From positions 372,001 through 436,000 of the forward strand of contig CP121337.1 of the NCBI GenBank assembly GCA_043554545.1: a stretch of 64,000 nucleotides of DNA. The letters run 5' to 3'. Below the pieces are notes generated by a model. That model saw only the letters and a list, made by a program, of their open reading frames with translations. It did no database searches and was not told where the DNA came from. Made by a program: the position numbers and the translations under genes. Positions 9,454 through 18,692 of this stretch are shown piece after piece; position 1 is the stretch's first letter; the number at the start of each line of letters is the position of its first letter. The DNA is from UBA7330 sp043554545 (GTDB lineage Bacteria > Bacteroidota > Bacteroidia > Cytophagales > Cyclobacteriaceae).

Positions 9454-11715
9454 ATGAAATTAAAGAAGGGCAAGATCTGTGGTTTTTTTCTACTTCTGTT
9501 TTTAACAGTTTCAGCCTTTGCTCAGGAGGCACCTGCCTACGATGCCTCCGTTCCGCCTCCGACCTTATCAGGTATTAGTTATGGAGGTCATGAGCGGCAG
9601 ATTCTGGATTTCTGGCAGGCGGAATCTGATACTCCTACACCGCTGGTTTTTGTAATTCATGGTGGGGGCTGGAAAGGTGGGGAAAAAGAAAGAGTACATC
9701 GGTTCGCAAATGTTCAGCAACTACTTGATGCCAATATTTCGGTCGTTGCCATCAACTACCGGCTTATGCGCCATCTGGAAGGTAAGGAGGTAATACCACC
9801 GGTCAAAGCCCCCATGTATGATGCTGCCCGTGCCTTACAATTTGTTAGAAGCAAGTCGGAAGAGTGGAATATTGACAAACGGCGTATTGGAGCTGCTGGC
9901 GGATCAGCAGGAGCGTGTACCAGTCTGTGGCTGGCCTATCATGATGATCTGGCAGAACCAAACAGTGACGATCCTGTTGCCAGGGAATCCACTCGTCTTT
10001 GGAGTGTCGCTGTAATGGGCCCTCAGACCACCTTGGATCCGAAGCAGATGAAAGAGTGGACACCCAATAGTCGCTACGGAGGTCATGCTTTTGGCAAAGC
10101 CAATTTTGAGGAGTTCCTGGCTGAAAGAGAAAGTATCTTGCCCTGGATCGCCGAATACTCTCCCTATGCGCTTGTTAGTGAGGACGATCCTCCGGTCTAT
10201 TTATACTATAACGCGCCACCTGCACTAGGCCAAAATCAAAAAGATCCCACACATACGGCCAATTTCGGAGTTAAGCTTAAAGAGCGTTGTGAAAGCAAGG
10301 GAATCGATTGCGAAGTGCAATATCCGGGAGCAAAGGGGGTGGAATATGAAACAACCACAGACTATCTCATTGCCTCGCTCAGTAATTCAGCAGTAGAAAA
10401 TGTGAAAAAGAAGCCCAATGTGCTTTTTATCGCTATTGATGACCTTCGGCCCGAGTTGGGGAGCTATGGTGCCAGCCATATCAAATCTCCTAATATTGAC
10501 AAGTTAGCCTCACAGTCGGTTTTGTTTGGTAAAGCCTATTGTCAGGCTCCTCATTGTGCGCCTTCACGTTCCTCTTTGCTTTCAGGGGTTCATACCAGTC
10601 ACTTTGATGGCATTGCAATGACACCGGAACAACTTGCACCTGGTGTAAAGACACTTCCTGCTACTTTTCGAGAGGCGGGCTACCATACGATAGGGAATGG
10701 TAAAATCTATCATCAAAGAGAGGATAATGCGGAGCAGAGTTGGTCAGAACCTCCATTCTCCCTGGTAAATGGAAAACCTGAGAATAACCACCTGACATTT
10801 CATGATGAAGCTTCCAAAGCATTCATTTTGGAAAAGAATCAGCGTGGTCCTTTCTATGAGATTGCGGATGTACCTGATAATACCTATATCGACGGTCAGA
10901 CCTGTGAAAAAACCATCAAAGATTTGCGCAGGCTGGCGGAAATGGAAAAACCCTTTTTCCTGGCCTGTGGGTTTGTTCGACCACACCTTCCTTTTTATGT
11001 GCCGAAAAAGTATTGGGATATGTATGATAGGGAGCAGATCGCTCTTGCAGATAATAGATATAGACCCAAAAAAGCACCTGATGCACTTACGGGCTCAGGG
11101 GAGTTTGGTAGCTATCACGACAGGGATATCAAGTATAATTCTAAAGCGTTTCACAGAATTGCCAGACATGGTTACTATGCCTCTGTTAGCTATGCAGACG
11201 CTCTTGTCGGTAAATTACTGGCTGCATTAGATGAGCTGGGACTTCGAGAAAACACAATCATTGTACTATGGGGAGACCATGGATGGAACCTCGGAGAGCA
11301 CAACTTTTGGAGCAAACACAACTTACTTAATACCAGCAAAAATGCTCCACTAATCATATCCGCGCCTGGAGTAAATAAAAATGTAAGGGCTGATGGAATC
11401 GTAGAGCTGGTTGATATTTATCCTACCCTCTGTGAGCTTGCTGACGTCAAGCTTCCAGATCATTTGGAGGGACAAAGCTTAGTTCCGTTGTTAGAGAATC
11501 CACAAAAAAATGGGAAAGAGGCTGCATTCACCTATTGGAGAGGTGGGGCTTCAGTGACCACAAAGGATTTTACCTACACCAGATATGACAACAATGAGCA
11601 TATGCTTTTTGATCTCAGGAAAGATCCTCAGGAAAATAAAAATGTTGCGGATACGGCCAAATATGCTGAAACCAAAAATCAATTGAATGACCTGCTCAAT
11701 AGGAATAGTCGGTAG
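9454..11715 (+). CDS. Fusion of alpha/beta-hydrolase (esterase-like) and iduronate-2-sulfatase-like sulfatase
   Basis: 753 residues with a cleavable signal peptide (ends SAFAQ). Residues about 35-300 are an alpha/beta-hydrolase of the acetyl-esterase or BD-FAE kind, with oxyanion motif HGGGW from H69 and nucleophile S151 in GGSAGA. Residues about 318-750 are a type I sulfatase. It has the Ca-binding DD in FIAIDDLRPELG, the formylglycine site C368 in CAPSRSS, GNGKIYH, and WGDHGWNLGEH. This opening and the SYGASHIKSPN stretch are typical of iduronate-2-sulfatases, which fits ulvan since it contains iduronate, although rhamnose-3-sulfate is also possible. The join is in frame with a short linker and no internal start of note. 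It is inferred to strip acyl and sulfate groups from one substrate. Confidence 0.83.
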   Translation: MKLKKGKICGFFLLLFLTVSAFAQEAPAYDASVPPPTLSGISYGGHERQILDFWQAESDTPTPLVFVIHGGGWKGGEKERVHRFANVQQLLDANISVVAINYRLMRHLEGKEVIPPVKAPMYDAARALQFVRSKSEEWNIDKRRIGAAGGSAGACTSLWLAYHDDLAEPNSDDPVARESTRLWSVAVMGPQTTLDPKQMKEWTPNSRYGGHAFGKANFEEFLAERESILPWIAEYSPYALVSEDDPPVYLYYNAPPALGQNQKDPTHTANFGVKLKERCESKGIDCEVQYPGAKGVEYETTTDYLIASLSNSAVENVKKKPNVLFIAIDDLRPELGSYGASHIKSPNIDKLASQSVLFGKAYCQAPHCAPSRSSLLSGVHTSHFDGIAMTPEQLAPGVKTLPATFREAGYHTIGNGKIYHQREDNAEQSWSEPPFSLVNGKPENNHLTFHDEASKAFILEKNQRGPFYEIADVPDNTYIDGQTCEKTIKDLRRLAEMEKPFFLACGFVRPHLPFYVPKKYWDMYDREQIALADNRYRPKKAPDALTGSGEFGSYHDRDIKYNSKAFHRIARHGYYASVSYADALVGKLLAALDELGLRENTIIVLWGDHGWNLGEHNFWSKHNLLNTSKNAPLIISAPGVNKNVRADGIVELVDIYPTLCELADVKLPDHLEGQSLVPLLENPQKNGKEAAFTYWRGGASVTTKDFTYTRYDNNEHMLFDLRKDPQENKNVADTAKYAETKNQLNDLLNRNSR

Positions 11716-11816
11716 GGAATGAGTGTACAATCATTACGAGGAAAAAGTGCTATTTGATGTTGATTTCTATATATTGAAAAGCTAATTATTCATTCATAAT
11801 CAGACTTCCAATTACC

Positions 11817-12131
11817 ATGAACACTATCGCATTCAAAATGCTCCTTAACGAAGGACAAAAGCAAGCATATATTGAAAGGCATGATGAAATTTGGCCGGAA
11901 CTTAAACGTATTTTGAAAGAAGCTGGAGTAAGCGATTATGCTATTTTTTTGGATGAGGAAACGAATATATTATTTGCGGTGCAAAAAGTAGCTAAAGATG
12001 GTGATACGAAGCACCTTGCAAACAATGAGGTTGTGAAAAAATGGTGGGATTACATGGCAGATATTATGGAAGTTAATCCTGATAATTCTCCAGTAGTAAA
12101 AGAGCTGGAACAGGTTTTTTATATGGAGTAG
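11817..12131 (+). CDS. rhaM: L-rhamnose mutarotase
   Basis: 104 residues, the full family length. It converts alpha- and beta-L-rhamnose in the cytoplasm so the isomerase can use the pool. The active-site stretch AYIERHDEIWPEL gives Y18 and H22 (H22 is the catalytic histidine in the E. coli enzyme), and the conserved KWWDYMADIM and NPDNSP segments are present. ATG 11817 is the only sensible start. It sits 101 bp after the sulfatase fusion and 104 bp before the isomerase gene. Its first 23 codons recur at the head of the chimeric ORF at 5185. Confidence 0.93.
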   Translation: MNTIAFKMLLNEGQKQAYIERHDEIWPELKRILKEAGVSDYAIFLDEETNILFAVQKVAKDGDTKHLANNEVVKKWWDYMADIMEVNPDNSPVVKELEQVFYME

Positions 12132-12235
12132 TCAAAATTTCAGGAAACTGGTCTATTCTTTTGAAATACACATTTCACTGAGACCTCTGATGCAGCAATA
12201 CTACTATTTTATTGAACTTGCTTAAATTAATTGAA

Positions 12236-13669
12236 ATGACTAAAATGAAGCATAAACTCAAGATAGGACTGTTTGGAATTGGCTTAGAGGCCTATTGGAG
12301 TCAGTTTGATGGATTAAAAAGCCGTCTGGAATCATATCTGAAGACAGTAGAGGGAATGGTGTCAGCATCCGACGCTGAAATATGCAATCTGGGCATGATT
12401 GATACCCCTCAGCAAGCGCTTGAGGCCGGACATGAGTTTAGACGAAAAGATGTTGATTTAATTTTCCTCTATGTAACCACATATGCTGTGTCATCTACTG
12501 TTTTGCCTGTAGTAAAAAGAGCAAATGTTCCGGTGATTATCCTCAATCTGGCACCTGAACCAGCTATCGATTATAAAAAATTTAACGCATTAAAGGATCG
12601 GACTAAAATGACCGGTGAGTGGTTGGCATATTGCTCAGCTTGCCCGGTCCCTGAGATTATAAACGTTTTCAATAGAGCTGGAATACCAGTTCATCAGGTG
12701 ACAGGTTTTCTGAGTGATGAAAAGATTACCAGACCTGAAATCAAGGAATGGATAGAAGCTGCAAAAGTGAAGCATGGCATGTCTCACAACAGGTTGGGGT
12801 TAATGGGAAATTATTACGGCGGAATGCTTGATATCTATACAGACCTTACGCAACAGTTAATACAGTTTGGTGGACACATAGAGCTTCTTGAGGTAGATGA
12901 GTTGACACAGCTTATAAAAGAAGTGGATGTACAAAACGTTCCAAAACGCGTAAAGGAGATAAAGGAATTATTTGATGTAAGGGAAGATTGTAATGAAGAT
13001 GACTTGTCAGCGTCGGCCAAAACATCTTTGGCTCTGGAGGCTCTGGTGGAAAAACATGAGCTGGGATCACTGGCTTATTACTATAAGGGCTTAGACAATG
13101 AGAATGGGAATACCATTGCCTCTATTATCGTTGGAAATTCCATGCTTACAGCAAATGGGATACCTGTAGCAGGAGAATATGAGGTAAAGAATGTACAGGC
13201 CATGAAAATACTCGATTTAATCGGTTGTGGTGGTTCTTTCACGGAATACTATGCCATGGATTATGAGGATGATATCGTATTGATGGGGCACGATGGACCG
13301 GGTCATGTGACCATAGCGGAGGGGAAAGTGAAAATAAAACCTTTGGAGGTATACCATGGTAAAGTGGGAAGAGGTCTTTCTGTTGAAATGTCAGTCAAAT
13401 ACGGAAAAGTCTCTTTGTTATCTGTTGTGGATCAGCCAGATGGACAATTGATGTTACTGATGGCTACTGGAGAATCAGAACCAGGTCCAATCTTAGAGAT
13501 TGGAAATACCAACAGCCGATATCGTTTTGATATTGGAGCAAAAGAATTTGTTGAAAATTGGAATAAATATGGACCTGCACATCATTGCGCTGTCGGCGTG
13601 GGAGATGTTACTGGTATCTTGGAGAAGTTGGGAAAATTATTAAATATGAAAACAGTTCGGATATGTTAA
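12236..13669 (+). CDS. L-arabinose/L-fucose isomerase-family sugar isomerase
   Basis: About 477 residues from ATG 12236; TTG 12212 and ATG 12245 are alternatives. The fold is that of AraA/FucI ketol isomerases, which use a divalent metal. Counting from 12236, the four metal ligands of arabinose isomerase are all recognisable: E314 in GEYEVK, E337 in FTEYY, H352 in MGHDGPGH and H449 or H450 in PAHHC. Spacing is close to E. coli AraA (306, 333, 350, 450). No signal peptide, so cytoplasmic. It lies between rhaM and rhaT, where a rhamnose isomerase is expected, so it may interconvert L-rhamnose and L-rhamnulose, though it is not a RhaA homologue. L-fucose is the other candidate because a GH29 gene lies downstream. 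Confidence 0.78.
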   Translation: MTKMKHKLKIGLFGIGLEAYWSQFDGLKSRLESYLKTVEGMVSASDAEICNLGMIDTPQQALEAGHEFRRKDVDLIFLYVTTYAVSSTVLPVVKRANVPVIILNLAPEPAIDYKKFNALKDRTKMTGEWLAYCSACPVPEIINVFNRAGIPVHQVTGFLSDEKITRPEIKEWIEAAKVKHGMSHNRLGLMGNYYGGMLDIYTDLTQQLIQFGGHIELLEVDELTQLIKEVDVQNVPKRVKEIKELFDVREDCNEDDLSASAKTSLALEALVEKHELGSLAYYYKGLDNENGNTIASIIVGNSMLTANGIPVAGEYEVKNVQAMKILDLIGCGGSFTEYYAMDYEDDIVLMGHDGPGHVTIAEGKVKIKPLEVYHGKVGRGLSVEMSVKYGKVSLLSVVDQPDGQLMLLMATGESEPGPILEIGNTNSRYRFDIGAKEFVENWNKYGPAHHCAVGVGDVTGILEKLGKLLNMKTVRIC

Positions 13670-13679
13670 AAATACGCAG

Positions 13680-14714
13680 GTGTCAGTATTAGCAGGGTTA
13701 CTTTTTCATTTGATTGGGAGTAGTGCGGCCTCCAGTTTTTATCTACCCTTTAAAAAAGTTAAGAATTGGGCATGGGAAAGCTATTGGCTCATTGGAGGAA
13801 TAGCTGCATGGATCATCATGCCGCTAATCATGGGCTTCTTATTTGTCCCCAATCTTTTTGATATTATTGGGAACGCACCAAAAGAAGCGGTTTATTATAC
13901 CTTTTTGTTTGGTCTGCTCTGGGGTATTGGTGGGCTGACATTTGGATTGTCGATGCGTTATCTGGGGATATCACTTGGGTATGCGATCGTACTAGGTTTT
14001 ACGACTGCTTTCGGTACAATAATTCCACCCATATTTGATGGAACAATTTGGACAATGATTGGTGAAAGTCAGGGGAAGTTGATTCTTCTTGGACTGTTTT
14101 TAAGTCTGGTAGGCATTGCATTTTGTGGCCTGGCTGGCTTTAATAAGGAGAAAGAAATGAAGCCTACTGATTCAACAGAAAAAGTCAATGAATTTGATTT
14201 ACGTAAAGGAAGTATAATCGCTCTTATTTCTGGTGTGTTGAGTGCTTGTATGGCTTTTGGATTGGCAAGTGGAAAGCCCATTGCCAAATTGGCTGTGGCG
14301 AATGGCACCCCAGATCTTTGGCAAAACAATATAGTGCTGGTGGTTATATTGTGGGGAGGGTTTATCACCAATTTTGTATGGTGTTTGATATTAAATATCA
14401 AAAATGGTACATACAAAGATTATTTAAATAGTGGCTCTGCTCGAATTGCACCCAATTATTTATTTGCAAGCCTGGCAGGATCTATCTGGTATTTGCAATT
14501 CTTTTTTTATGGCATGGGATCCACACAAATGGGTAAATATGATTTTATTTCCTGGACGCTTCATATGACATTAATCATTATTTTGAGTACGATATGGGGA
14601 GTCTTTCTTGGAGAGTGGAAAAGTACAACTACAAAAACCAAATGGCTGCTATCCATTGGTTTGTTATTATTGATATCTTCTATTGTAGCTATTGGAGTGG
14701 GAGGAATTGCTTGA
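13680..14714 (+). CDS. rhaT: L-rhamnose/H+ symporter
   Basis: 344 residues with about ten hydrophobic helices and little else, matching RhaT of the drug/metabolite transporter superfamily. The amino end (LLFHLIGSSAASSFYLPFKK, then W.WESYW) is the RhaT signature. GTG 13680 is chosen because it starts right before this signature, 10 bp after the isomerase stop. It imports L-rhamnose across the inner membrane with a proton. With rhaM and the isomerase it makes a compact uptake-and-entry unit. RhaB and RhaD kinase and aldolase genes are not in the window. Confidence 0.88.
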   Translation: MSVLAGLLFHLIGSSAASSFYLPFKKVKNWAWESYWLIGGIAAWIIMPLIMGFLFVPNLFDIIGNAPKEAVYYTFLFGLLWGIGGLTFGLSMRYLGISLGYAIVLGFTTAFGTIIPPIFDGTIWTMIGESQGKLILLGLFLSLVGIAFCGLAGFNKEKEMKPTDSTEKVNEFDLRKGSIIALISGVLSACMAFGLASGKPIAKLAVANGTPDLWQNNIVLVVILWGGFITNFVWCLILNIKNGTYKDYLNSGSARIAPNYLFASLAGSIWYLQFFFYGMGSTQMGKYDFISWTLHMTLIIILSTIWGVFLGEWKSTTTKTKWLLSIGLLLLISSIVAIGVGGIA

Positions 14715-14799
14715 TTCTAGGAGTAAGTAAAAACCATTATTTTTATGCTTTAAAGCAACGCGAAATTGATATGATTGGAGGAATGGAAATAACGTTTTG

Positions 14800-17196
14800 A
14801 TGCTTAGAAATGCACTGATTTATTTATTATTTATTGTTGCTATTTCAACAAGCTGTGACAATAGTAGACGATTAAACTTTCCTGAGACTTTACCTGAAGT
14901 TGTTGATTTTAATTTTCATGTAAAGCCCATCCTCTCAGATCGCTGTTATGCCTGTCATGGGCCCGATGAAGATGCCAGAAAAGGAAACATAAGGTTGGAC
15001 CTGCAGGAGTCTGCTTTTCTCATGATTGACAGCCTTAATAAATCCTACTTAATCAAGCCTGGAGATCTGGATAAGAGTTTAGTATTTCACCGGATCATCA
15101 ACGATGATGAGGAAAGCATAATGCCTCCTCCCGAATCAAACCTAAGTCTTTCAGATTATGAAATCGCACTCATTAAAAAATGGATTGAACAAGGGGCAGA
15201 ATGGAAACCACACTGGTCTTTTATTAAACCTGAAAAATCACCCTTACCAGAGGTAGAGCAAGTGGATTGGTCACACAACGAAATTGATCATTTCGTATTG
15301 GATAGGCTGGAATCGTTCAATAGAAAACCGTCAGAAAGAGCCAATAAGGAAAAATTACTGCGCAGATTGAGCTTTGACCTTACAGGGCTGCCACCAAAGT
15401 TGGCAACTATTGATGCTTTTCTCTCTGATAATTCAAGTAATGCTTATGAGGTGATGGTGGATAAATACCTGTCTTCGGAAGCTTATGGAGAAAGAATGGC
15501 TACAGAATGGGTTGACCTTGCTCGCTATGCAGAAACCAATGGCATTCACCATGACCTGGAAAGAAACATGTGGCCCTGGAGAGATTGGGTAATTGAAGCA
15601 TTTAATGAAAACATGTCTTATGACAAGTTTGTTTCCTGGCAGTTAGCTGGAGATTTGTATCCTGAACCTACCTATGAGCAAAAATTAGCTACTGCGTTCA
15701 ATAGAAATCATGTGACAACTCAGGAGTGTGGCGCGCTCGATGAGGAATTCAGGGTGTCTTATGTAATTGATCGCACAAATACATTCGGTAAAGCATTTAT
15801 GGGTCTTACGATGGAATGCGCACAATGCCATGACCATAAATACGACCCTATTTCCCAAAAGAACTACTATCAGCTTTTTGCCTTTTTTAATCAGGTCCCG
15901 GAAAAAGGAGTTACCAAATCATTTGCAGGAAAGGTGAATCATAATAATATATCGGAGCCATTTCTTGAATTGCCAGCGGATGATGTAAATAGGATTCGTT
16001 CTTATATTGATTCGAAGGTAGAGGCTGAATATGCAAACGGAAGTATACAGGACAGTAATGAAGCGTATCTGAAAAACTGGAGGGAAGAAATGGAAGCGAT
16101 GGTGCAGCCGGTCATGATCATGAAAGATAAAGATACCCTCAGGAAGACCTATGTACTTAAACGGGGATTATATGATTCTCCTGGAGCGGAAGTCTCATTT
16201 GGAACTCCGGAAAATATTTTAACCTTTGATTCTGAACTATCGAAAAACAGGCTTGGACTTGCTCAGTGGTTATTTGATCCCCAAAACCCGCTAACAGCTC
16301 GAGTCGCTGTCAATAGGTACTGGCAAATGATCTTTGGCAAAGGATTGGTCGACACCCCGGATGATTTTGGCAACCAGGGATCTCTACCCACACACCCTGA
16401 ATTACTCGATTGGCTAGCTGTTGAATTCATGGAGTCGGGTTGGAATGTGAAGCACTTAATAAAAACCATGGTCATGTCTGCCACCTATCAGCAGGCTTCG
16501 GCTGTTGATGAGAGCAAACTTGCATTCGATCCAGAGAATAAATGGTTAGGTCGTGGAAACCAGCAACGACTTCCTGCAGAAATGCTTCGTGATCATGCAC
16601 TGGCCATCAGTGGGTTAATAAATAAGGAAGTAGGAGGCCCAAGTGTTAAACCTTATCAACCTGACGGCTTATGGACACAGGTATCTTCAGGAGGCAGGTA
16701 CAAAAGAAAATATATGACTGCCCATGGAGATGATCTTTATCGCCGAAGCTTATACACCTATTGGAAAAGAATTCAACCACCCCCATCCATGGTTATATTC
16801 GATGCTGCCTATCGAAATCAGTGTACGGTAAAACGGCAAAGTACCAATACCCCACTACAGGCCCTGGTCTTATTAAACGATCCACAGTTTGTGGAAGCAT
16901 CCAGAGCGTTGGCTAACCGAATGATGAATGAAGGAGGTAGTGAGTTGGAACAGCGAATAGCATTTGCCTTTCGATGTGCTACTTCACGAAAACCCGATGA
17001 GGAGGAGCTTACTATTCTTGGAAGCCTTTTCCATCAGGAGTTGGATGAGTTTCAACAGTATCCTGAAAAAGCAGCAGAATTTCTGGAGATCGGGGAATTT
17101 GGTAACCAGGAAAATTTGGACACTGTGGAGCTGGCTGCTTATGGAGTGGTGGCTAGTGCCATTATTAATTTAAGTGAGAGCATCCAAAAAAATTAA
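14800..17196 (+). CDS. PSD1 and DUF1549/DUF1553 cytochrome-c-like lipoprotein
   Basis: About 798 residues from ATG 14800 (TTG 14797 is also in frame). Signal peptide with lipobox ISTSC. An N-terminal planctomycete-type cytochrome c domain has the haem motif CYACHG near residue 50. It is followed by DUF1549 (SFDLTGLPP, WVDLARYAETNG) with a second haem-like CAQCHDHKYDPIS, then DUF1553 (ARVAVNRYWQMIFG, TNTPLQALVLLNDPQFVEA). The combination is common in Planctomycetes and sulfatase-rich Bacteroidota, and nearly always sits beside a DUF1501 gene, as here. The biochemical role is unknown; the haem motif suggests periplasmic redox chemistry on sugars. A 46-bp gap leads to the DUF1501 gene. Confidence 0.85.
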   Translation: MLRNALIYLLFIVAISTSCDNSRRLNFPETLPEVVDFNFHVKPILSDRCYACHGPDEDARKGNIRLDLQESAFLMIDSLNKSYLIKPGDLDKSLVFHRIINDDEESIMPPPESNLSLSDYEIALIKKWIEQGAEWKPHWSFIKPEKSPLPEVEQVDWSHNEIDHFVLDRLESFNRKPSERANKEKLLRRLSFDLTGLPPKLATIDAFLSDNSSNAYEVMVDKYLSSEAYGERMATEWVDLARYAETNGIHHDLERNMWPWRDWVIEAFNENMSYDKFVSWQLAGDLYPEPTYEQKLATAFNRNHVTTQECGALDEEFRVSYVIDRTNTFGKAFMGLTMECAQCHDHKYDPISQKNYYQLFAFFNQVPEKGVTKSFAGKVNHNNISEPFLELPADDVNRIRSYIDSKVEAEYANGSIQDSNEAYLKNWREEMEAMVQPVMIMKDKDTLRKTYVLKRGLYDSPGAEVSFGTPENILTFDSELSKNRLGLAQWLFDPQNPLTARVAVNRYWQMIFGKGLVDTPDDFGNQGSLPTHPELLDWLAVEFMESGWNVKHLIKTMVMSATYQQASAVDESKLAFDPENKWLGRGNQQRLPAEMLRDHALAISGLINKEVGGPSVKPYQPDGLWTQVSSGGRYKRKYMTAHGDDLYRRSLYTYWKRIQPPPSMVIFDAAYRNQCTVKRQSTNTPLQALVLLNDPQFVEASRALANRMMNEGGSELEQRIAFAFRCATSRKPDEEELTILGSLFHQELDEFQQYPEKAAEFLEIGEFGNQENLDTVELAAYGVVASAIINLSESIQKN

Positions 17197-17242
17197 GTGA
17201 ATTATGATGTTAAAAAGAGGAAGGATTGAATAAAATATAGAT

Positions 17243-18667
17243 ATGGATGGGTTACTCAACATAAATCGCAGACATTTTTTAGAAAAAGCAAGTTTAGGTC
17301 TTGGGGCATTAGCCATGTCATCTTTTGACCTGCCAAATGGCAAAAAGGAGTTGTCAGGACTTGTACCACATTTTGCTCCCCGAGCCAAAAGGGTTATCTA
17401 TATGTTTCAGGCAGGGGGCCCCTCTCAGTTGGAGATGTTTGATCATAAGCCGGAGCTTCAAAGGTTGCATAAGCAGGAATTACCTGAATCTGTGAGTATG
17501 GGGAAAAGGGTTACTGATTTCACAGCGGCTGAACCAAAGCCAATGGTGAATCCATTTACGGGCTTCAAGCAATACGGACAAAGTGGAACCTGGATCAGTG
17601 ATTTGCTTCCATACATATCCGGGATTACAGATGATATATGTGTAGTGAAGTCCATGCATACGGACGCCATCAATCATGACCCTGCGTTGTCTTTTTTTCA
17701 GACAGGATCTCAATTAAGTGGCAGGCCAAGCATTGGCTCCTGGTTATCCTATGGATTGGGAAGTGAGAATGAAAACCTTCCTACATTTTCTGTTTTGTTG
17801 TCGAAAGGCAGTGGTAGGGTAAATGGCGCACAACCACTGCAGTCCAGGCTCTGGGGAAGTGGGTTTTTACAATCCCTTCATCAGGGAGTGCAGTTCAGGA
17901 GTGGAAAAGATCCTGTTTTGTATTTGAACAACCCACCAGGCATAACTCAAATGAACAGGAGGGGGATGTTGGACCAGTTAAATCTTTTAAACCAAAAATA
18001 CCTCGAAAAGGAGGGGAATCCGGAAGTATATTCAAGGATGGCTCAGTACGAAATGGCTTACAGGATGCAAACCTCTGTTCCTGAAACCATGGACATCAGC
18101 CAGGAGCCGGATTATATTTTTGATATGTATGGGCCTGAATCCAGAATCCCAGGTACCTATGCCGCCAATTGCCTGCTGGCACGTAGGTTAGCTCAAAGAG
18201 ATGTAAGGTTTATCCAGTTGTATCATCAGGGATGGGATCAACACAATGACCTCCCTGACCATTTAACCAAACAGTGTCGTGACATTGACCAGCCTTCCGC
18301 AGCCTTGATCAAAGACCTGAAGCAACGTGGATTGCTGGAAGATACCCTCGTTATATGGGGAGGTGAGTTTGGACGGACCAACTATTGTCAGGGGAAGCTA
18401 ACCGATGATAATTATGGACGGGATCATCATCCCTATTGCTTTAGTATGTTTATGGCTGGCGGAGGCATAAAACCCGGAATAAGTTATGGGGAGACAGATG
18501 AATTAGGGTACAACATTGTCAAGGATCCGGTTCATGTCCATGATTTTCAGGCCACCTTACTTCACTTATTAGGACTCGATCATGAACGGTTGACTTTTAA
18601 GCATCAGGGAAGGCGGTTCAGGTTGACTGATGTTCATGGGAAGGTGGTAAAAAGTATTATTACTTAA
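17243..18667 (+). CDS. DUF1501 family protein, Tat-exported
   Basis: 474 residues. The twin-arginine signal INRRHFLEKASLGLGALAMS at the N-terminus predicts folded export to the periplasm, often a sign of a bound cofactor or metal. The body matches DUF1501, which has an alkaline-phosphatase/sulfatase-like fold. Visible landmarks are FQAGGPSQLEMFDHKP, VVKSMHTDAINHDPA, LYHQGWDQHNDL, IWGGEFGRTNY and GRDHHPYCFSMFMAGGG. The aspartates and histidines in these are plausible metal ligands. It follows its usual DUF1549/DUF1553 partner and precedes two sulfatases. The function of the pair is not established. Confidence 0.86.
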   Translation: MDGLLNINRRHFLEKASLGLGALAMSSFDLPNGKKELSGLVPHFAPRAKRVIYMFQAGGPSQLEMFDHKPELQRLHKQELPESVSMGKRVTDFTAAEPKPMVNPFTGFKQYGQSGTWISDLLPYISGITDDICVVKSMHTDAINHDPALSFFQTGSQLSGRPSIGSWLSYGLGSENENLPTFSVLLSKGSGRVNGAQPLQSRLWGSGFLQSLHQGVQFRSGKDPVLYLNNPPGITQMNRRGMLDQLNLLNQKYLEKEGNPEVYSRMAQYEMAYRMQTSVPETMDISQEPDYIFDMYGPESRIPGTYAANCLLARRLAQRDVRFIQLYHQGWDQHNDLPDHLTKQCRDIDQPSAALIKDLKQRGLLEDTLVIWGGEFGRTNYCQGKLTDDNYGRDHHPYCFSMFMAGGGIKPGISYGETDELGYNIVKDPVHVHDFQATLLHLLGLDHERLTFKHQGRRFRLTDVHGKVVKSIIT

Positions 18668-18692
18668 GTAAAATGTAATCCGGCTAAATAAA

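Noticed and set aside
10802..11230. 142-residue + ORF in another frame
   Set aside because: Nested in the sulfatase half of the fusion gene; composition is out-of-frame noise.
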